From Acanthosepion esculentum (taxonomy: Eukaryota > Mollusca > Cephalopoda > Sepiida > Sepiidae): 64,000 nt of DNA. The notes under the pieces were generated by a model that worked only from the letters and a program-made list of their open reading frames with translations, made no database searches and was not told the DNA's origin. The position numbers and the translations under genes are program-made. The stretch lies in assembly GCA_964036315.1 (NCBI GenBank), contig OZ038500.1, forward strand, positions 54,482,925 through 54,546,924, read 5' to 3'. Of this stretch, positions 25,279 to 35,707 are shown in pieces. How positions within the stretch are numbered: the first letter of the stretch is position 1; every line of letters starts with the position of its first letter.

Positions 25279-25886
25279 CCGGGTGTAACAGCAAAATTGT
25301 CGAAATCGTGTAACAGCAAAATTATCCAATTCTTAGATTAATCTTTGAACCGTTGTATCTTAGAAATAATTAAAGATATCTTACTGGAATTCTCCAAAGT
25401 TTTTATAATCCTACCGGACTCTACTTTGAACGATAAAAATGTATTTAGCTCCGAGTTGAAATGATGACCTCTCTTCCTGTTTTGACCTCCTGATCTAGTT
25501 TTCTTTTCTACTGTTTTTATAAACTTATTCACTATTCTCTTGATTGTTCTTGAATGGACTTTGAAAATGAAGAGCCAGGGTATGAATGTTGATACGATTA
25601 GCGAAGGCTTGAATGATCTTTTATTTTTTCTCTCATCATTGCTCAGTTGGGTAGACATAGTGGGGCCGACACAAAACGATTTTAACTTGTTCTCTTTCTA
25701 TCTGAATAACTCAAAGGGTTTTTCAGTGATTCTTACGAAAAATGGTGTCTAGATGGTTAAACGTCTTAACAGAAAACTGGAAAAAACTCAATTAGTTTAG
25801 TTGTTCTTTAGATATTAAACATTTTGTGGGCTGTACAATTATCCCATGCTGTTACACTACTTAGGCAATTTTGCTGTTACACCTGG
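25279..25886 (-). mobile_element. 608-bp TIR DNA transposon, deletion derivative with Tc1/mariner-like features
   Basis: Ends are inverted repeats of 21 bases agreeing at 20 positions: CCGGGTGTAACAGC... at 25,279 and ...GCTGTTACACCTGG ending at 25,886. A TA dinucleotide flanks each end (25,277-25,278 and 25,887-25,888), the target duplication expected for the Tc1/mariner/IS630 superfamily. The interior holds only one short minus-strand ORF (25,338-25,658) resembling a transposase DNA-binding region, with no room for a DDE domain. It is therefore a non-autonomous internal-deletion copy. A second TAACAGCAAAATT occurs at 25,311, so the 5' TIR motif is partly duplicated. Confidence 0.85.
25338..25658 (-). 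pseudogene. N-terminal HTH fragment of a Tc1/mariner-like transposase
   Basis: A 106-codon frame inside the TIR element at 25,279-25,886. Its centre reads RTIKRIVNKFIKTV followed by KTRSGGQNRKRG. The R-T-I/V-x-R-I-V helix followed by a basic RSG stretch is the usual layout of the second helix-turn-helix and GRPR-like linker of Tc1-type transposases. The first helix-turn-helix is poorly preserved and the DDE catalytic domain is absent. Function as a transposase is impossible; binding of the element's own ends is conceivable but unproven. The alternative is a chance frame, which the basic, motif-like composition makes less likely. Confidence 0.5.
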
Positions 25887-25889
25887 TAT

Positions 25890-26218
25890 AATCGAAGATA
25901 TACCATTTAATACCATGTTTTTAAATAGAAATTCTTCGTCAGTAAGTATATGTACCTTTTTCTGGCGTCTATTCATCTAATGGTGATTAAGTGAGGCTTA
26001 GTCTGGAAAACAATCTTTTAATTGTTAAATGTATTCAAAATCACACTGCCATTATTGAAGAAAATGCTATTTCCGATCAATATATTGTATTTTTAAGCTA
26101 CTGTTCGCCCAATACAACGCTCAAGAGTCACTCAAGGTAGACGTTTATTGAATGAAGTTGTTTTATGGGCGTAAGAAGAGGAAGTAATATTTATAGATTA
26201 TGAGGATAATTAGGATAG
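25890..26218. other. Intergenic, no gene seen
   Basis: AT-rich, no repeats matched elsewhere in the window. Confidence 0.5.
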
Positions 26219-26560
26219 GAAGCTGTTGACCCTGGACTTGAAGAGTAACCCATAAGGGTCTAAGGGACACCCATGGACTGCAGCAGCAATAGAAGTGGTG
26301 TTTCTGGAGCAAGATGGCCTGACGAAGCACAACCCTCTCCAGGTTAGTTTGAATTCAGAGTTTTCCTTCTCCTAGACTAGTCCCCAACCAAGGACCCAGT
26401 CTGCCTATTGACCCATAAGTGCGTGTGTGGGGGGTGGGGGTGGGGGTGGGAGAAGAGATATATTTCCCCTGACACCTGAGAGTAATTCTCAACTGGAATT
26501 CAAACTCTGCTCTCCGATTCTTTAATATGAGTCGTTATTCATTACTCCACCGCGCTTTCA
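26219..26560 (-). mobile_element. tRNA-derived SINE, family 1, long-tailed copy (minus strand)
   Basis: On the minus strand: tRNA-like head ending in a weak B box (GAGTTTGAATTCCAGTTG), then the family body with GGTCAATAGGCAGACTGGG and CTAGTCTAGGAGAAGG, ...CTCTGAATTCAAA and a longer tail. The tail parallels the copy at 31,900-32,309, which also continues through CAACTCTGAATTCAAAACC. A G-rich run (26,429-26,450) interrupts the body. Confidence 0.7.
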
Positions 26561-26564
26561 TTCA

Positions 26565-27292
26565 AGATTTGAAAAGGTTAAAGTTAGAGTAATCGAGGAA
26601 GCCTCGTTTCGGGAGTCTGTTTCACAAAGCAGGAGCTCTTGGGTAGAAGATGTACGTATGGAATTTTCTTCTGACTAATGGAATACAAAGGGAATTAGGA
26701 CGGTTCCTCTCTAGGCACATGGCATATCGGTTCTTAGGTGTGAAGGTCTGAATTTGTGGAACAAAATAATGTAACTGAGAACATTTTTCCATAGAAATAG
26801 TGATAGATACGAGAGAGCTTTTCGACTTTCATTTGAGGGAGGATGATTGTGGGTGGAAAATAATTCATCACCTAAAAGGCGGTGAAAACTCTTTTGAACT
26901 CTGTCAAGTCTGAAAAGAGAGGACAGGGCAGCTCCCGCCCGGGTGTGGTAGCAGTATTCCATTTTTGGTCTGATCTGATCTGAATCGTGTACTGATAGAA
27001 CTTTTCAGGAGGAATCAGAGGGAAGCCACATTCGTCAGTGAGAAAGTGACCGGAGTCGAGCCCCCAAGTCAGTGCATATCCGTCTTTGGATTTTGTCGAG
27101 AACCTCGAGATAAACAGCGGGGATATTATACCATCTTTCTGGAGTGGTATAAGGAGTATGACATTTTGTTTTCAGAAATAATAAATAATATTAAATAATA
27201 AAACTTATGTAGCAGATAGAAAAGTCATTTTTATTGTAGATCTTAGTAACCATAGCTTAAGATTAGTTCCTTTCCTTATTAAACTGCAGGAA
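26565..27292. other. Intergenic, no gene seen
   Basis: No supported coding sequence. The short minus-strand frame at 26,711-26,962 has PxxN-rich text ending near CRT-like residues and faint resemblance to 'R-x-R-x-x-K' tails of LINE RT remnants, too weak to call. Confidence 0.45.
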
Positions 27293-27345
27293 AAACGTTT
27301 GGGAGCCACCCTGCATTTTCTTAAAAAAAAAAAAACATCTTAAAG

Positions 27346-27419
<74 letters not shown>

Positions 27420-27525
27420 TTTTTCCATTAAAAGATAAAATTTAAATAACTACAATGCATTTGTTTTTATTTTTCAGTCTTTATCCAGGCTCCTCTTACT
27501 ATCAAAAAGTTCAAATTTGGATTTG
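27293..27525. repeat. Direct repeat pair, copy 1 (interrupted by (TA)n at 27,350-27,418)
   Basis: Shares GGG.CACCC.GCATTT, CATTAAAAGATAAAATTT-like, ACTACAATGCATT and CCAGGCTCCTCTTACTA blocks with 27,881-28,055. Copy 1 has a 69-bp (TA)n tract that copy 2 lacks. Confidence 0.75.
27350..27418. repeat. (TA)n microsatellite
   Basis: Uninterrupted TA alternation of about 69 bases. Confidence 0.97.
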
Positions 27526-27824
27526 TCTTTGTGGGGGCTTTATTGATAAAAACAAAATATGCTGTTGTATGATAGATTTTTTATAGTCAAGTGCATATCT
27601 ATCAGATTGGTGTGACTTCTAAGGCAGAATAATTTCAGAGAAAAAGTTTTTCCCCCAAGAAAACTCTACCAAGGCGAAGGGGCCATGTGGTTTGCTTACA
27701 TAATGGCATATTCACCATTGAGAAGGTTGATATCAATCACTAGATCCTCATCTTATTTCAAGAGCTTCGGTTGAATCAGTAATGAAAAAAAAATACTTTT
27801 ACATATGCATACAAAAAGGAGACA

Positions 27825-27828
<4 letters not shown>

Positions 27829-27871
<43 letters not shown>
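27829..27871. repeat. (TA)n microsatellite
   Basis: Uninterrupted TA alternation, immediately upstream of the second copy of the 27.3-kb direct repeat. Confidence 0.97.
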
Positions 27872-27873
<2 letters not shown>

Positions 27874-27880
27874 TATAGGC

Positions 27881-28055
27881 AAAATATTTTGGGTCACCCG
27901 GCATTTCTTTCAAAAAACACCTTAAATGAGATATTTTTGTATTTTTATAAACTAAAAGATAACATTTCAGTAACTACAGTGCATTCATATTTATTTTTCA
28001 ATCTTTCTCCAGGTTCCTCTTACTACCAAAAAGTTCAGATTTGTATTTGACTGTC
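27881..28055. repeat. Direct repeat pair, copy 2
   Basis: Homologous to 27,293-27,525 without the internal (TA)n. The family is unknown; the GTCACCCGGCATTT start could be an element end. Confidence 0.75.
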
Positions 28056-28519
28056 CATAATACATTTTGCTAAATTATGAATATTTTGTTTTCACTATTT
28101 ACCTCTCAGTAGACTTTCTGAGATTATCATCAGATAAACTTGCCTCATGCCTGATTTAATCTTCGACAATCTCATTTTACACTTTCATGAAGTCCATAAT
28201 TACTATTAGCAAAAATGCTTTTAATGTGACCACCTGGTTTGTTTACATCATTACAGATTTAAAAAAAATTATTTACAACATTTTTATTTCATGCATTAAT
28301 AAAAAATGCTTTCATTCATAATTGTCACCCTCAGCTAAGTGTTTTCAATATGATAATTTTTTTCATTTATTTTACGAAAAGAAAAATATGTGTGAGGGTG
28401 ACAATGAATCTTGTCTTTTAGGAAGTTCTTTAAAAAAAGATTCTTATAAATTTATAAAATACAGGCAAAAAGTTTGTGGCATCCGATTTCTTGCTTCCTT
28501 TAATTCCCCCCCCCCAAAT
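28056..28519. other. Intergenic, no gene seen
   Basis: AT-rich; a further weak match to the direct-repeat head (AAAAGTTTGTGGCATCCG) lies near 28,466. Confidence 0.5.
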
Positions 28520-28690
28520 TAAATGAAACGTCAATCGCTATTTTCTGTCTTCTTGAATCCTGTTGCTTTATTGTCCTTTTCCTCACTTCTCACTAAAGTC
28601 ATCTCATTCTCTTTCACTCTCTTTAGCCACCTCCCTGCGTCTTAGTGCAATTTTGGCCCCCCATGGGGTGAAATGATAAAAAAATTGTAG
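28520..28690 (+). mobile_element. CR1/jockey-like LINE 3' end (5'-truncated)
   Basis: Parallels 53,845-54,000: both have a codon-like AAACGTCAATCG / GATGTCAATCG start, CTTCTTGAATCCTGTT / CTTCTTAATTCCTGTT, a T/C-rich 3' UTR, TGGGGTGAAATGATAAAAAA / TTGGCGTGAAATAATAAAAAA and a short A run. It contains only the last few codons and the 3' UTR. Confidence 0.6.
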
Positions 28691-28756
28691 TTTTTGAAGT
28701 ACTGCATTTTTATGTTTGGATACCTTGAAGATACAAAAGCAAGTACGAAAATTTAA

Positions 28757-29105
28757 CTATATTGGAAGTCATTTAACAGAGAATGGAAAATGTCACACCA
28801 AAATCTGAATAGCGAAAGATGGCTTTCAACAAGCTACGTATTAAGAAACGGGAAAATTTCGTTAGAAATAAAGAAAAGAATGTTGCACTTTTATGTAATA
28901 TCAGTCCTCCTCTATAGCAGTGAATGCAGAGGAAAGAGAGAATTTGACACTCAGATGACACTGGAGTTGAGGACAAGGAAACAGTGAGTAATCTACCTAA
29001 CGAGGATGGCATAACAGAGCGTGGGAGGGAAAAACAAACACTACTAGGTGTTGCAAAAGGTTAGGAAGTTGTGGAGAGCCATGTTCATCCACATTCTAAA
29101 AGGAT
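28757..29105 (+). pseudogene. RTE-like LINE reverse transcriptase, C-terminal remnant
   Basis: The three frames together give, in order, YIGSHLTENGKCHTK, then NGKISLEIKKRMLHFYVISV, VLLYSSEC and VRKLWRAMFIHILKGYGT. These match the region after the RT palm in the element at 61,921-62,485 (NYLGSVLTEDGKCDAEI, SVLLYGSECW) and the C-terminal end RKLW-A-I-H-K-G of the same LINE type. At least two frameshifts and several stops; not functional. Ends near 29,105 with AAGGATATGGTACATAG. Confidence 0.8.
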
Positions 29106-29146
29106 ATGGTACATAGAAAAAGAATATCTGTCTGTTTCATTCTGTC

Positions 29147-29226
29147 TATCTATCTATCTATCTATCTATCTCACTCTGTTCATATCTATTTATCTACCTA
29201 TCTAATTATCTGTCTCAATCTGTTCA

Positions 29227-29283
<57 letters not shown>

Positions 29284-29334
29284 CTGTTCATATCTATTTA
29301 TCTACCTATCTAATTATCTGTCTCAATCTGTTCA

Positions 29335-29385
<51 letters not shown>
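29147..29385. repeat. (TCTA)n array with TCTGTTCATA interruptions
   Basis: Runs of TCTA separated by TCTGTTCATATCTAT and TACCTATCTAATTATCTGTC, the same type of interruption seen in the large array at 37,477-38,622. Confidence 0.95.
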
Positions 29386-29891
29386 GTTATTCTGTTGCTA
29401 AGTATCAGGCTTTCTGCCAAAAATTGATTTCACTCCAACAACGCCCTTCTGCGAATCCCAGTGCATCATGCCGAAAGCGCTTACCATGAAGAATCGTAGA
29501 CAGTTTACCGACCCCGAGGCACCGAAACAGGAATTATCCGACGCCGCGGGGTCTTTTTCAATCTGCTCAAATGATTAGACTGATATCCCTCTTCCTGTTT
29601 GTCTGGATGCGATTATCGCAAGAATTAATTAATCTGTAAGTCACCAAAAATGTTCACATATATCAAATAATGTGCCGGGCGAAGATCGTTAAATTTCCAA
29701 GTGTTGTTGTTGATGGTGACCGTTACATCCGCCTCGTTTGCGAACCGAATGTCTTGCGACATATGCATGCGTACGCGAAATTCTATTCCCCTGACGCACG
29801 CAAGACGCACGCCCAGGAGGTAAGAACATATATCTAGAGCTATATAACGTCAACGACATTTCTTTTAATGAGAAGTCTATCGACGTATTGT
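29386..29891. other. Intergenic, no gene seen
   Basis: Mixed composition with several CpGs; no supported gene and no element match in the window. Confidence 0.5.
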
Positions 29892-30100
29892 GGTTATCAT
29901 AGCTATAGGTTAAATAGTAGGGCAGACTGAGCTGTTTCGCCTTGGTTGTCAGCTAGTCTAGGAAAGGAATAACTCTGAATTTGCACTGGTTGTGCTGGCA
30001 ACTTCACTCCGCAAAAGGCCTACTTTCTAAAAACACAGCAGCAAAACTAGTGTCATGAGTCTGTAAACCGTAAAGAGGAGAAAATGATACTTCTCTCTCC
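29892..30100 (+). mobile_element. SINE-related repeat, 5'-truncated, variant tail, copy 1
   Basis: Begins CATAGCTATAGGTTAAATAG (the family-1 body GGGTAAATAGCAGGACAGAC in altered form), continues through CTAGTCTAGGAAAGG and CTCTGAATTTGCA, then has a tail shared only with 30,777-30,990. It runs directly into (ATCT)n at 30,101. Confidence 0.7.
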
Positions 30101-30146
<46 letters not shown>

Positions 30147-30160
30147 ATATATATATATAT
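30101..30160. repeat. (ATCT)n(TA)n microsatellite
   Basis: ATCT repeats followed by a short TA run, at the 3' end of the SINE-like copy. Confidence 0.95.
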
Positions 30161-30164
30161 GTAT

Positions 30165-30776
30165 ATTATTATACTAATAGTAATACTCGGTAAAAAAAAA
30201 CTTCGGATAGCACAACTTGCCAGTATATCAAAACAAATTAGTACTCGATGAAAAATTGGAAAAAAGAAAGAAAGTACTGGAAACATCCGAACAGGGCGAA
30301 ACAAATCATCCAATGACTTAAGTTTTTAGTTCAAAGAAAAAAAAAACAAGCGAGTAATAAAGCTAAAACGTCGAGCTGAGATAAATAAAATAAATCCTAG
30401 TGAGCCAGGAACAACCTACCTAGGTTTCACCTAAACGGATCTTTATGGTAATCTGGTTAAAGAGGAAATGACACGAAACAATATTTATTGATAAAACCAC
30501 GTCACAGTAGAAGATAGAAAGACAAGGACCCCCCCCCCCCAAAAAAAAAACAACAGATCCACTATTCCAATAACCAGGATTTGTTATATCTGCACCTATT
30601 TAAAATCTCAGATCTTTGATTTAATAAATTCTTAGGTTCATTGGAGGTGGCTATTGCTAATTTTTCCTCCATACATAATAAGCAATATTATATCGACCGA
30701 GTTAAAATTGCGACCGAGGCAGATGCATTCACTTTTTCACAAATGCCGTTAGGAGCGTTACGAATCCTTTTTATTT
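30165..30776. other. Intergenic, no gene seen
   Basis: AT-rich with a C10A10 run at 30,531-30,550. No supported gene. Confidence 0.5.
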
Positions 30777-30990
30777 GTTAGCATAGCTATAGGTTAAATA
30801 GTAAGGTAGACTGAGCTGTTTCACCTTGGTAGGCAGCAAGGTAAAGGATAATTCTGAATACACACAGGTTAGGCTGGCAGCACCACACCGCAAAAAGACA
30901 ACTTGCTACAAAAACCACAGTAGCAAACTTATCTTTGTGGGGGTGAGGCCCTGTACACTACAAAATGGGGAAAATGTCTTTTCTCTCTCT
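30777..30990 (+). mobile_element. SINE-related repeat, 5'-truncated, variant tail, copy 2
   Basis: Same start and order as 29,892-30,100: GCATAGCTATAGGTTAAATAG, GTAGACTGAGCTGTTTC, TTGCTACAAAAACCACAG, CTACAAAATGGGG AAAAT, then TCTCTCTCTGTATATATAT. The start is preceded by TTAGCATAGC as in copy 1 (TATCATAGC), so the 5' truncation point is shared and the pair is a defined subfamily. Confidence 0.7.
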
Positions 30991-31328
30991 GTATATATAT
31001 TGACGTATATCTTGAACTATAAAAAAAGGCATTGAGGTCTCTTTGAGTTGAAAGATACTTGAATTTGAAGATCTTTTCTTTGCAGACATGTTTATATGAA
31101 GGTGACAGCATTTAATACAGCAAGTAGTTTGTAAGCATTGCACTTTTGCTTTTTATCTGTAAAATTTACTAACGTTATGTAACACGTGCCTTTTATAAAA
31201 TAAATAATTAATGAAAAAAGAAGAACAGAAACAGAAAATAATATACAGATATGTATGTGCAATTCATCCTAAAATTAATATTCTGATGCTGATAACTGAA
31301 AAGTGATTTTTACACTTTTAACACCCAG

Positions 31329-31330
<2 letters not shown>

Positions 31331-31386
<56 letters not shown>
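31331..31386. repeat. (TA)n(GT)n microsatellite
   Basis: TA run then GT run, abutting the hairpin element at 31,387. Confidence 0.95.
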
Positions 31387-31613
31387 AATTTATTCGAAAA
31401 TAAGAACGTAAATATATTATAAAATCACTACGAAAATAGCCATTTTGTTTCAACACTTCTGGTGTCTTCTGTAATGGTGTTGAATGTAGAATAAAAAACT
31501 CTTTATTCTACATGCAACACCACCACTTAATAAGACACCAAAAGTGTTTAAACAAAATGGCTATTTTTGTAGTGATTTTATAACATATTTATGTTATAAT
31601 TTCCGAATAAATT
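31387..31613. mobile_element. Foldback hairpin element (MITE-like), 227 bp
   Basis: The two halves are inverted copies over about 100 bases: AATTTATTCG at the left end pairs with CGAATAAATT at the right end, and AATCACTACGAAAATAGCC with GGCTATTTTTGTAGTGATT. GAATGTAGAATAAA and TTTATTCTACATG form the hairpin centre. No ORF. A left-hand (TA)n(GT)n tract touches the element. Confidence 0.85.
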
Positions 31614-31693
31614 ATATTTGCTCTACTCTGCATTAAACACTATTTGAAGAATAGTATTTTTTGGTAACTGGAATTCATTCCATATACACCAAT

Positions 31694-31899
<206 letters not shown>

Positions 31900-32306
31900 G
31901 AGGAGGCACGGTGGAGTAATGGATAACGGCTTGGATTGAGGAATCAGAGAGCCGAGTTCGAATTCCAGTCGAATCCATTACATTCACTTACGTGCTAATA
32001 TCCTTGGGAAAGGTGTGAATCCTCTTCTTCTCCCTCCAACTATGGGTAAATAGCAGGACAGACTGGATGCCTTGGATGGCAACTGGTCTAGGAGAAGGAC
32101 AACTCTGAATTCAAAACCTGCGGAGGGTCGTTTGGGGACCTTGTGGCATCCGTTGCACCAGGTCCCTGTATTCGTCCCTCCAAAAAGTGTGGATGGCCCT
32201 GCACAAAGCCTTCACCACTATAATCAAAATCCTGCGCGGGTGTCGGGCTTTCAGTTTCTGGGACCTGATCTATCTGACCCTCATACGTCGAGTTCGACGG
32301 GAGAGT

Positions 32307-32309
<3 letters not shown>
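31900..32309 (+). mobile_element. tRNA-derived SINE, family 1, best head copy
   Basis: The head has an A-box-like TGGAGTAATGGATAACGG and a B box GAGTTCGAATTCC about 40 bases downstream, the spacing of an internal Pol III promoter in a tRNA-derived SINE. The body carries TTACGTGCTAATATCC, GGGTAAATAGCAGGACAGAC and TGGATGGCAACTGGTCTAGG, followed by a longer tail. The same head and body recur on either strand at 23,629, 26,219, 48,407 and 52,798, and body-only at 42,082. The copy lies between a (GA)n and a (TA)n microsatellite, so its own tail is not clear. Confidence 0.85.

Positions 32310-32379
<70 letters not shown>
32310..32379. repeat. (TA)n microsatellite
   Basis: Follows the SINE tail directly. 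Confidence 0.97.
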
Positions 32380-32380
<1 letters not shown>

Positions 32381-32506
32381 TAGTAATCCGTTGGTATAAT
32401 AGAAGCGAGTCCTATTAACACAATATAGAATTTTAAATATTAAATGTTAAAACGGACTCACAAAGCGAGATTAATGTTTATTGTCATTGAACAGAGGAAA
32501 ATCTTT

Positions 32507-32726
32507 CGTACAATTGGAATTAAGATACTATTAGTTAATGATCATTTTTACCCGCGAATTTTAAATTTAAAATTCGCATGTTTTTTTCAAACTGTTTATG
32601 GTGCCACTTTATAGAAGACTTCTACAAACTGACACCATCAACAGTCTGAAAAATCCTGCGAATTTTAAATTTAAAATTCGCGGGTGAAAATGATCATTAA
32701 GTAATGGTATCTTAATTACGATTGTC

Positions 32727-32728
<2 letters not shown>
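32507..32728. mobile_element. Foldback hairpin element 'FB32', 222 bp
   Basis: Two inverted arms of about 100 bases: AATTAAGATACTATTAG on the left against the complement of CTTAATTACG on the right, and TTAATGATCATTTTTACCCG against CGGGTGAAAATGATCATTAA. Each arm also contains a perfect palindrome, GCGAATTTTAAATTT and its complement, at 32,554 and 32,658. The right arm runs straight into (TA)n. A half copy is present at 56,243-56,330. Confidence 0.9.

Positions 32729-32783
<55 letters not shown>
32729..32783. repeat. (TA)n microsatellite at the right border of FB32
   Basis: TA alternation beginning immediately after the terminal TCCGA of the foldback arm. Confidence 0.97.
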
Positions 32784-32785
<2 letters not shown>

Positions 32786-32786
32786 T

Positions 32787-33106
32787 GGACATTGAATCGA
32801 CACCCAGAGGCGAAAGTCTGTTTCATGCTTAAAACGCAATCGTCAGTCCTGACGACTGCGTTTAAACATTAATTTTTAATTGCGTTTAAGCATTAAGAAT
32901 GACTGATAGCGTTTAAGCATGTTTTCTGGTTAACATAATCGTCAGTCCATATGCATATGACTTAAAGACTGCGTTTAAGCATAAAGCATAAAACATGATG
33001 TCGTCCATATGTTGACTTTAATGTCCATTTTTGTATTTACATACGCTATATCCCTGGAATTGAGCACTTTAAACCATAAATATAGCATACCGTAAAAGTA
33101 TATTTT

Positions 33107-33110
<4 letters not shown>
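32787..33110. mobile_element. Dispersed repeat 'R24', copy 2, between (TA)n tracts
   Basis: The right part matches 24,813-24,981 (TTGACTTTAATGTCCATTTT, CTATATCCCTGGAATTGAGC, CCATAAATATAGCATACC). The left part has several copies of a short block, GACTGCGTTTAAGCAT / TGCGTTTAAGCATTAA / AGCGTTTAAGCATG, i.e. an internal minisatellite-like expansion absent from copy 1. Confidence 0.75.

Positions 33111-33177
<67 letters not shown>
33111..33177. repeat. (TA)n microsatellite
   Basis: TA alternation at the right border of R24 copy 2. Confidence 0.97.
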
Positions 33178-33179
<2 letters not shown>

Positions 33180-33352
33180 AACAAATATGATAAGATTACC
33201 AATACAATACAGTGCTCGATGATGAAGGAAAATGATGATCACAGCAATATATAGATATTAAGGTACTTATCTATCACCTTCAAGCAACCAAAAGTTTCAT
33301 ATGCACCAATATTTGTTAGGGCAGCACAATCATCTGGCTATCAGAAGAGGCA

Positions 33353-33355
<3 letters not shown>

Positions 33356-33428
<73 letters not shown>
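33356..33428. repeat. (TA)n microsatellite
   Basis: Uninterrupted TA alternation of about 73 bases. Confidence 0.97.
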
Positions 33429-33430
<2 letters not shown>

Positions 33431-33561
33431 GATCGAGCACTATAGAGAAAAGGGCAATTTCAAAACAGTAGCCGCCGCTATTAACGCACCGCTCTTCATT
33501 GATGAATTGAGGCATCTGGCTGCTGGCGTATATAATACTTTAAAATTCCCCTTTTTCTGCC

Positions 33562-33720
33562 GTGCGTGACAGCTTAGGGGTAGGATCTCTGACTGGTGCC
33601 AAATTGGTCGAGTTTCGATCCCGGCTTGTATCACTTGGATGTTTAGCCACACTGATGAGCTGTGGTATTGCGAAACAGGCTTGTATGTGAGTGACTATAT
33701 TACGCTCTCGTTATTAGAGA
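33562..33720 (+). mobile_element. tRNA-derived SINE, family 2
   Basis: ACAGCTTAGGGGTAGGATCT resembles an A box (TAGCTCAGTGGTAGAGC type) and GAGTTTCGATCCCGGC a B box, about 45 bases apart. The tail continues through TTTAGCCACACTGATGAGCTG. It differs in sequence from family 1. Only one copy in the window; limits are approximate. Confidence 0.65.
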
Positions 33721-33724
33721 TATT

Positions 33725-34000
33725 GGTATATATATTGGCGATCATTGAATTGTAGTAAGCTTTTATATTTATGATTAGTAAATATTGTTATTACTTAATA
33801 ACAACAGCTACAAATTAATACAGGACTTTAAAAGATTTAAATCTTTATAAATAATTATAATTAAAATTTAAAAATTAAAAACAATTCGCGTAAAAATTCA
33901 TTATTCATCGAACAAAAAATTATTAAATTATATAATATACCTGCCGTTTTTAATGTTTAGTTTTGGAGATAGTTGGAATTTACGAAAATGACTGAATTGT
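33725..34000. other. AT-rich intergenic sequence
   Basis: Very AT-rich, no gene or repeat recognised. Confidence 0.5.
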
Positions 34001-35707
34001 AACTGAAGTTATGCAGATGAAAACTAATATTAGCTTAAGAGATCTGAAATCTAATGAAAACTATTTTTTTTTGTTCATAATATATGTTGAAAAATGGGTA
34101 AAGGAAAAGATCTAACCACTGCTGAAAATCAGAAAGTAACAATGTTATTGAGTAAGTGAAGGGTCACTTTGGAGATATCAAAGGAGCTTTGCAGAGATCA
34201 TTGAACGATAAAGAAGGCTGTTGAAAATATAAACTGAGAACTCGGAGCAAAGGAAACTGTGGCGAAATAAAAAGAAAACGGCCACCAGCGAGTAAATTCG
34301 AGCTCTCCCAACTGGTAATCCAACCTCTAGTCGTTCCTCCTTGAGTTCTGTCTCAAAATCGCACAAACAGACTTTTCCAGCCGCCAATCGTGAACGTCAC
34401 TCCAAGCCTTTTTCGAACTGGGAAAAACTAGTTGCTTTTATATTTGTCCATATACCCATAATCCCTTGCGTCTTCATGCGATCCCATAATTCATTGCGTC
34501 TCTGTCCCATAATGCATTGCATATTCATTGCATAAAAAGGCAATGCAAGTCCCTCCTTATTCTTTTACGTTATCTGGCCGGGGACGGATTACGGCAGAGC
34601 GGTAAGTACTTTTTTCTCCAAGTTGCAAGTCGCAACCAGTTGTGCTCGTCCCAGGTCCTGCCTCATCATGTCTGCCACAGAAACGGAATTTGATTCCTCG
34701 AGATGAACGTAAACTAAAGCGAGTTATAGCGAAACAACCAGTTTTGATCAGCGCTCAGATCTTTGAAAAGGCTGGAATTGTGGGAGTCAAGAAGAACAAA
34801 AGGTGTAGAATTGGGATCTCTAAAAAAAATCTCCTAGGCAACGTCCTCTCCAAAGCAAACATTTTAAAGCGTCAAAATTGGGCCAAAAAATACATGAAAA
34901 TTGACTTTTCTAAAGTAATTTTCATGGACGAATCTTGAGTGACATTTGATGGACCAAAGGATGGATTTTATCCAATTCAGACGTGCTTGTGGCTAAAAAA
35001 AGGCAACAAGGAGACAGTAGTGTCATGATATGAGCTGGAATTGTCGACCAAACCATTACTGGACCATTCAAAGTCGATGAGACAGTTAAACTGAACAGCG
35101 ATAACTACTGCGATTTTATTAACAAGACTTTCTTTGCATGGCACAAGTCCTAGTCTCGCAGTTTGAAAATGAAGTGTGTATTTATGCACGACATTGCTCC
35201 TTCTCATGTATCTAAGCTTACCCATGAATTCTTTTAGCATAAAAGATTTACAGGAGAGAAGATAATGGAATGGCTACCATCAAGTGCTGATCTGAATCCG
35301 ATCGAAAATCTATGGTAAATTATGAAGATGAAATTAAGTGGCAAACAATATAACAGCAAAGCAGACCTATGGGAAACAATTAATATTACCATGTCGGGAA
35401 ATGAACCTGCTGAAGTAAAAAAAAAAATTAACAAAATTAATGGATAATTAATTACTGGCTTTTATTGAGAATAAGTCTCACTATATTAAAATGTAAAGAA
35501 TTCAAATTTGATCATTTTTTGACGATTTTATTAGCTTTTTTATTGAAGTAAAATATGATTTTGCCTAATAACTTCAGACGGTGGCTTTTTAAAATACATC
35601 AAATACATTTAATAAAATATATTGGTACTACCTAAAATTTTAACTCAGGCTTTGTTTTGATATCAAAATTGATTGAAGATTGTATGATTTGCTTAATAAC
35701 TTCAGAC

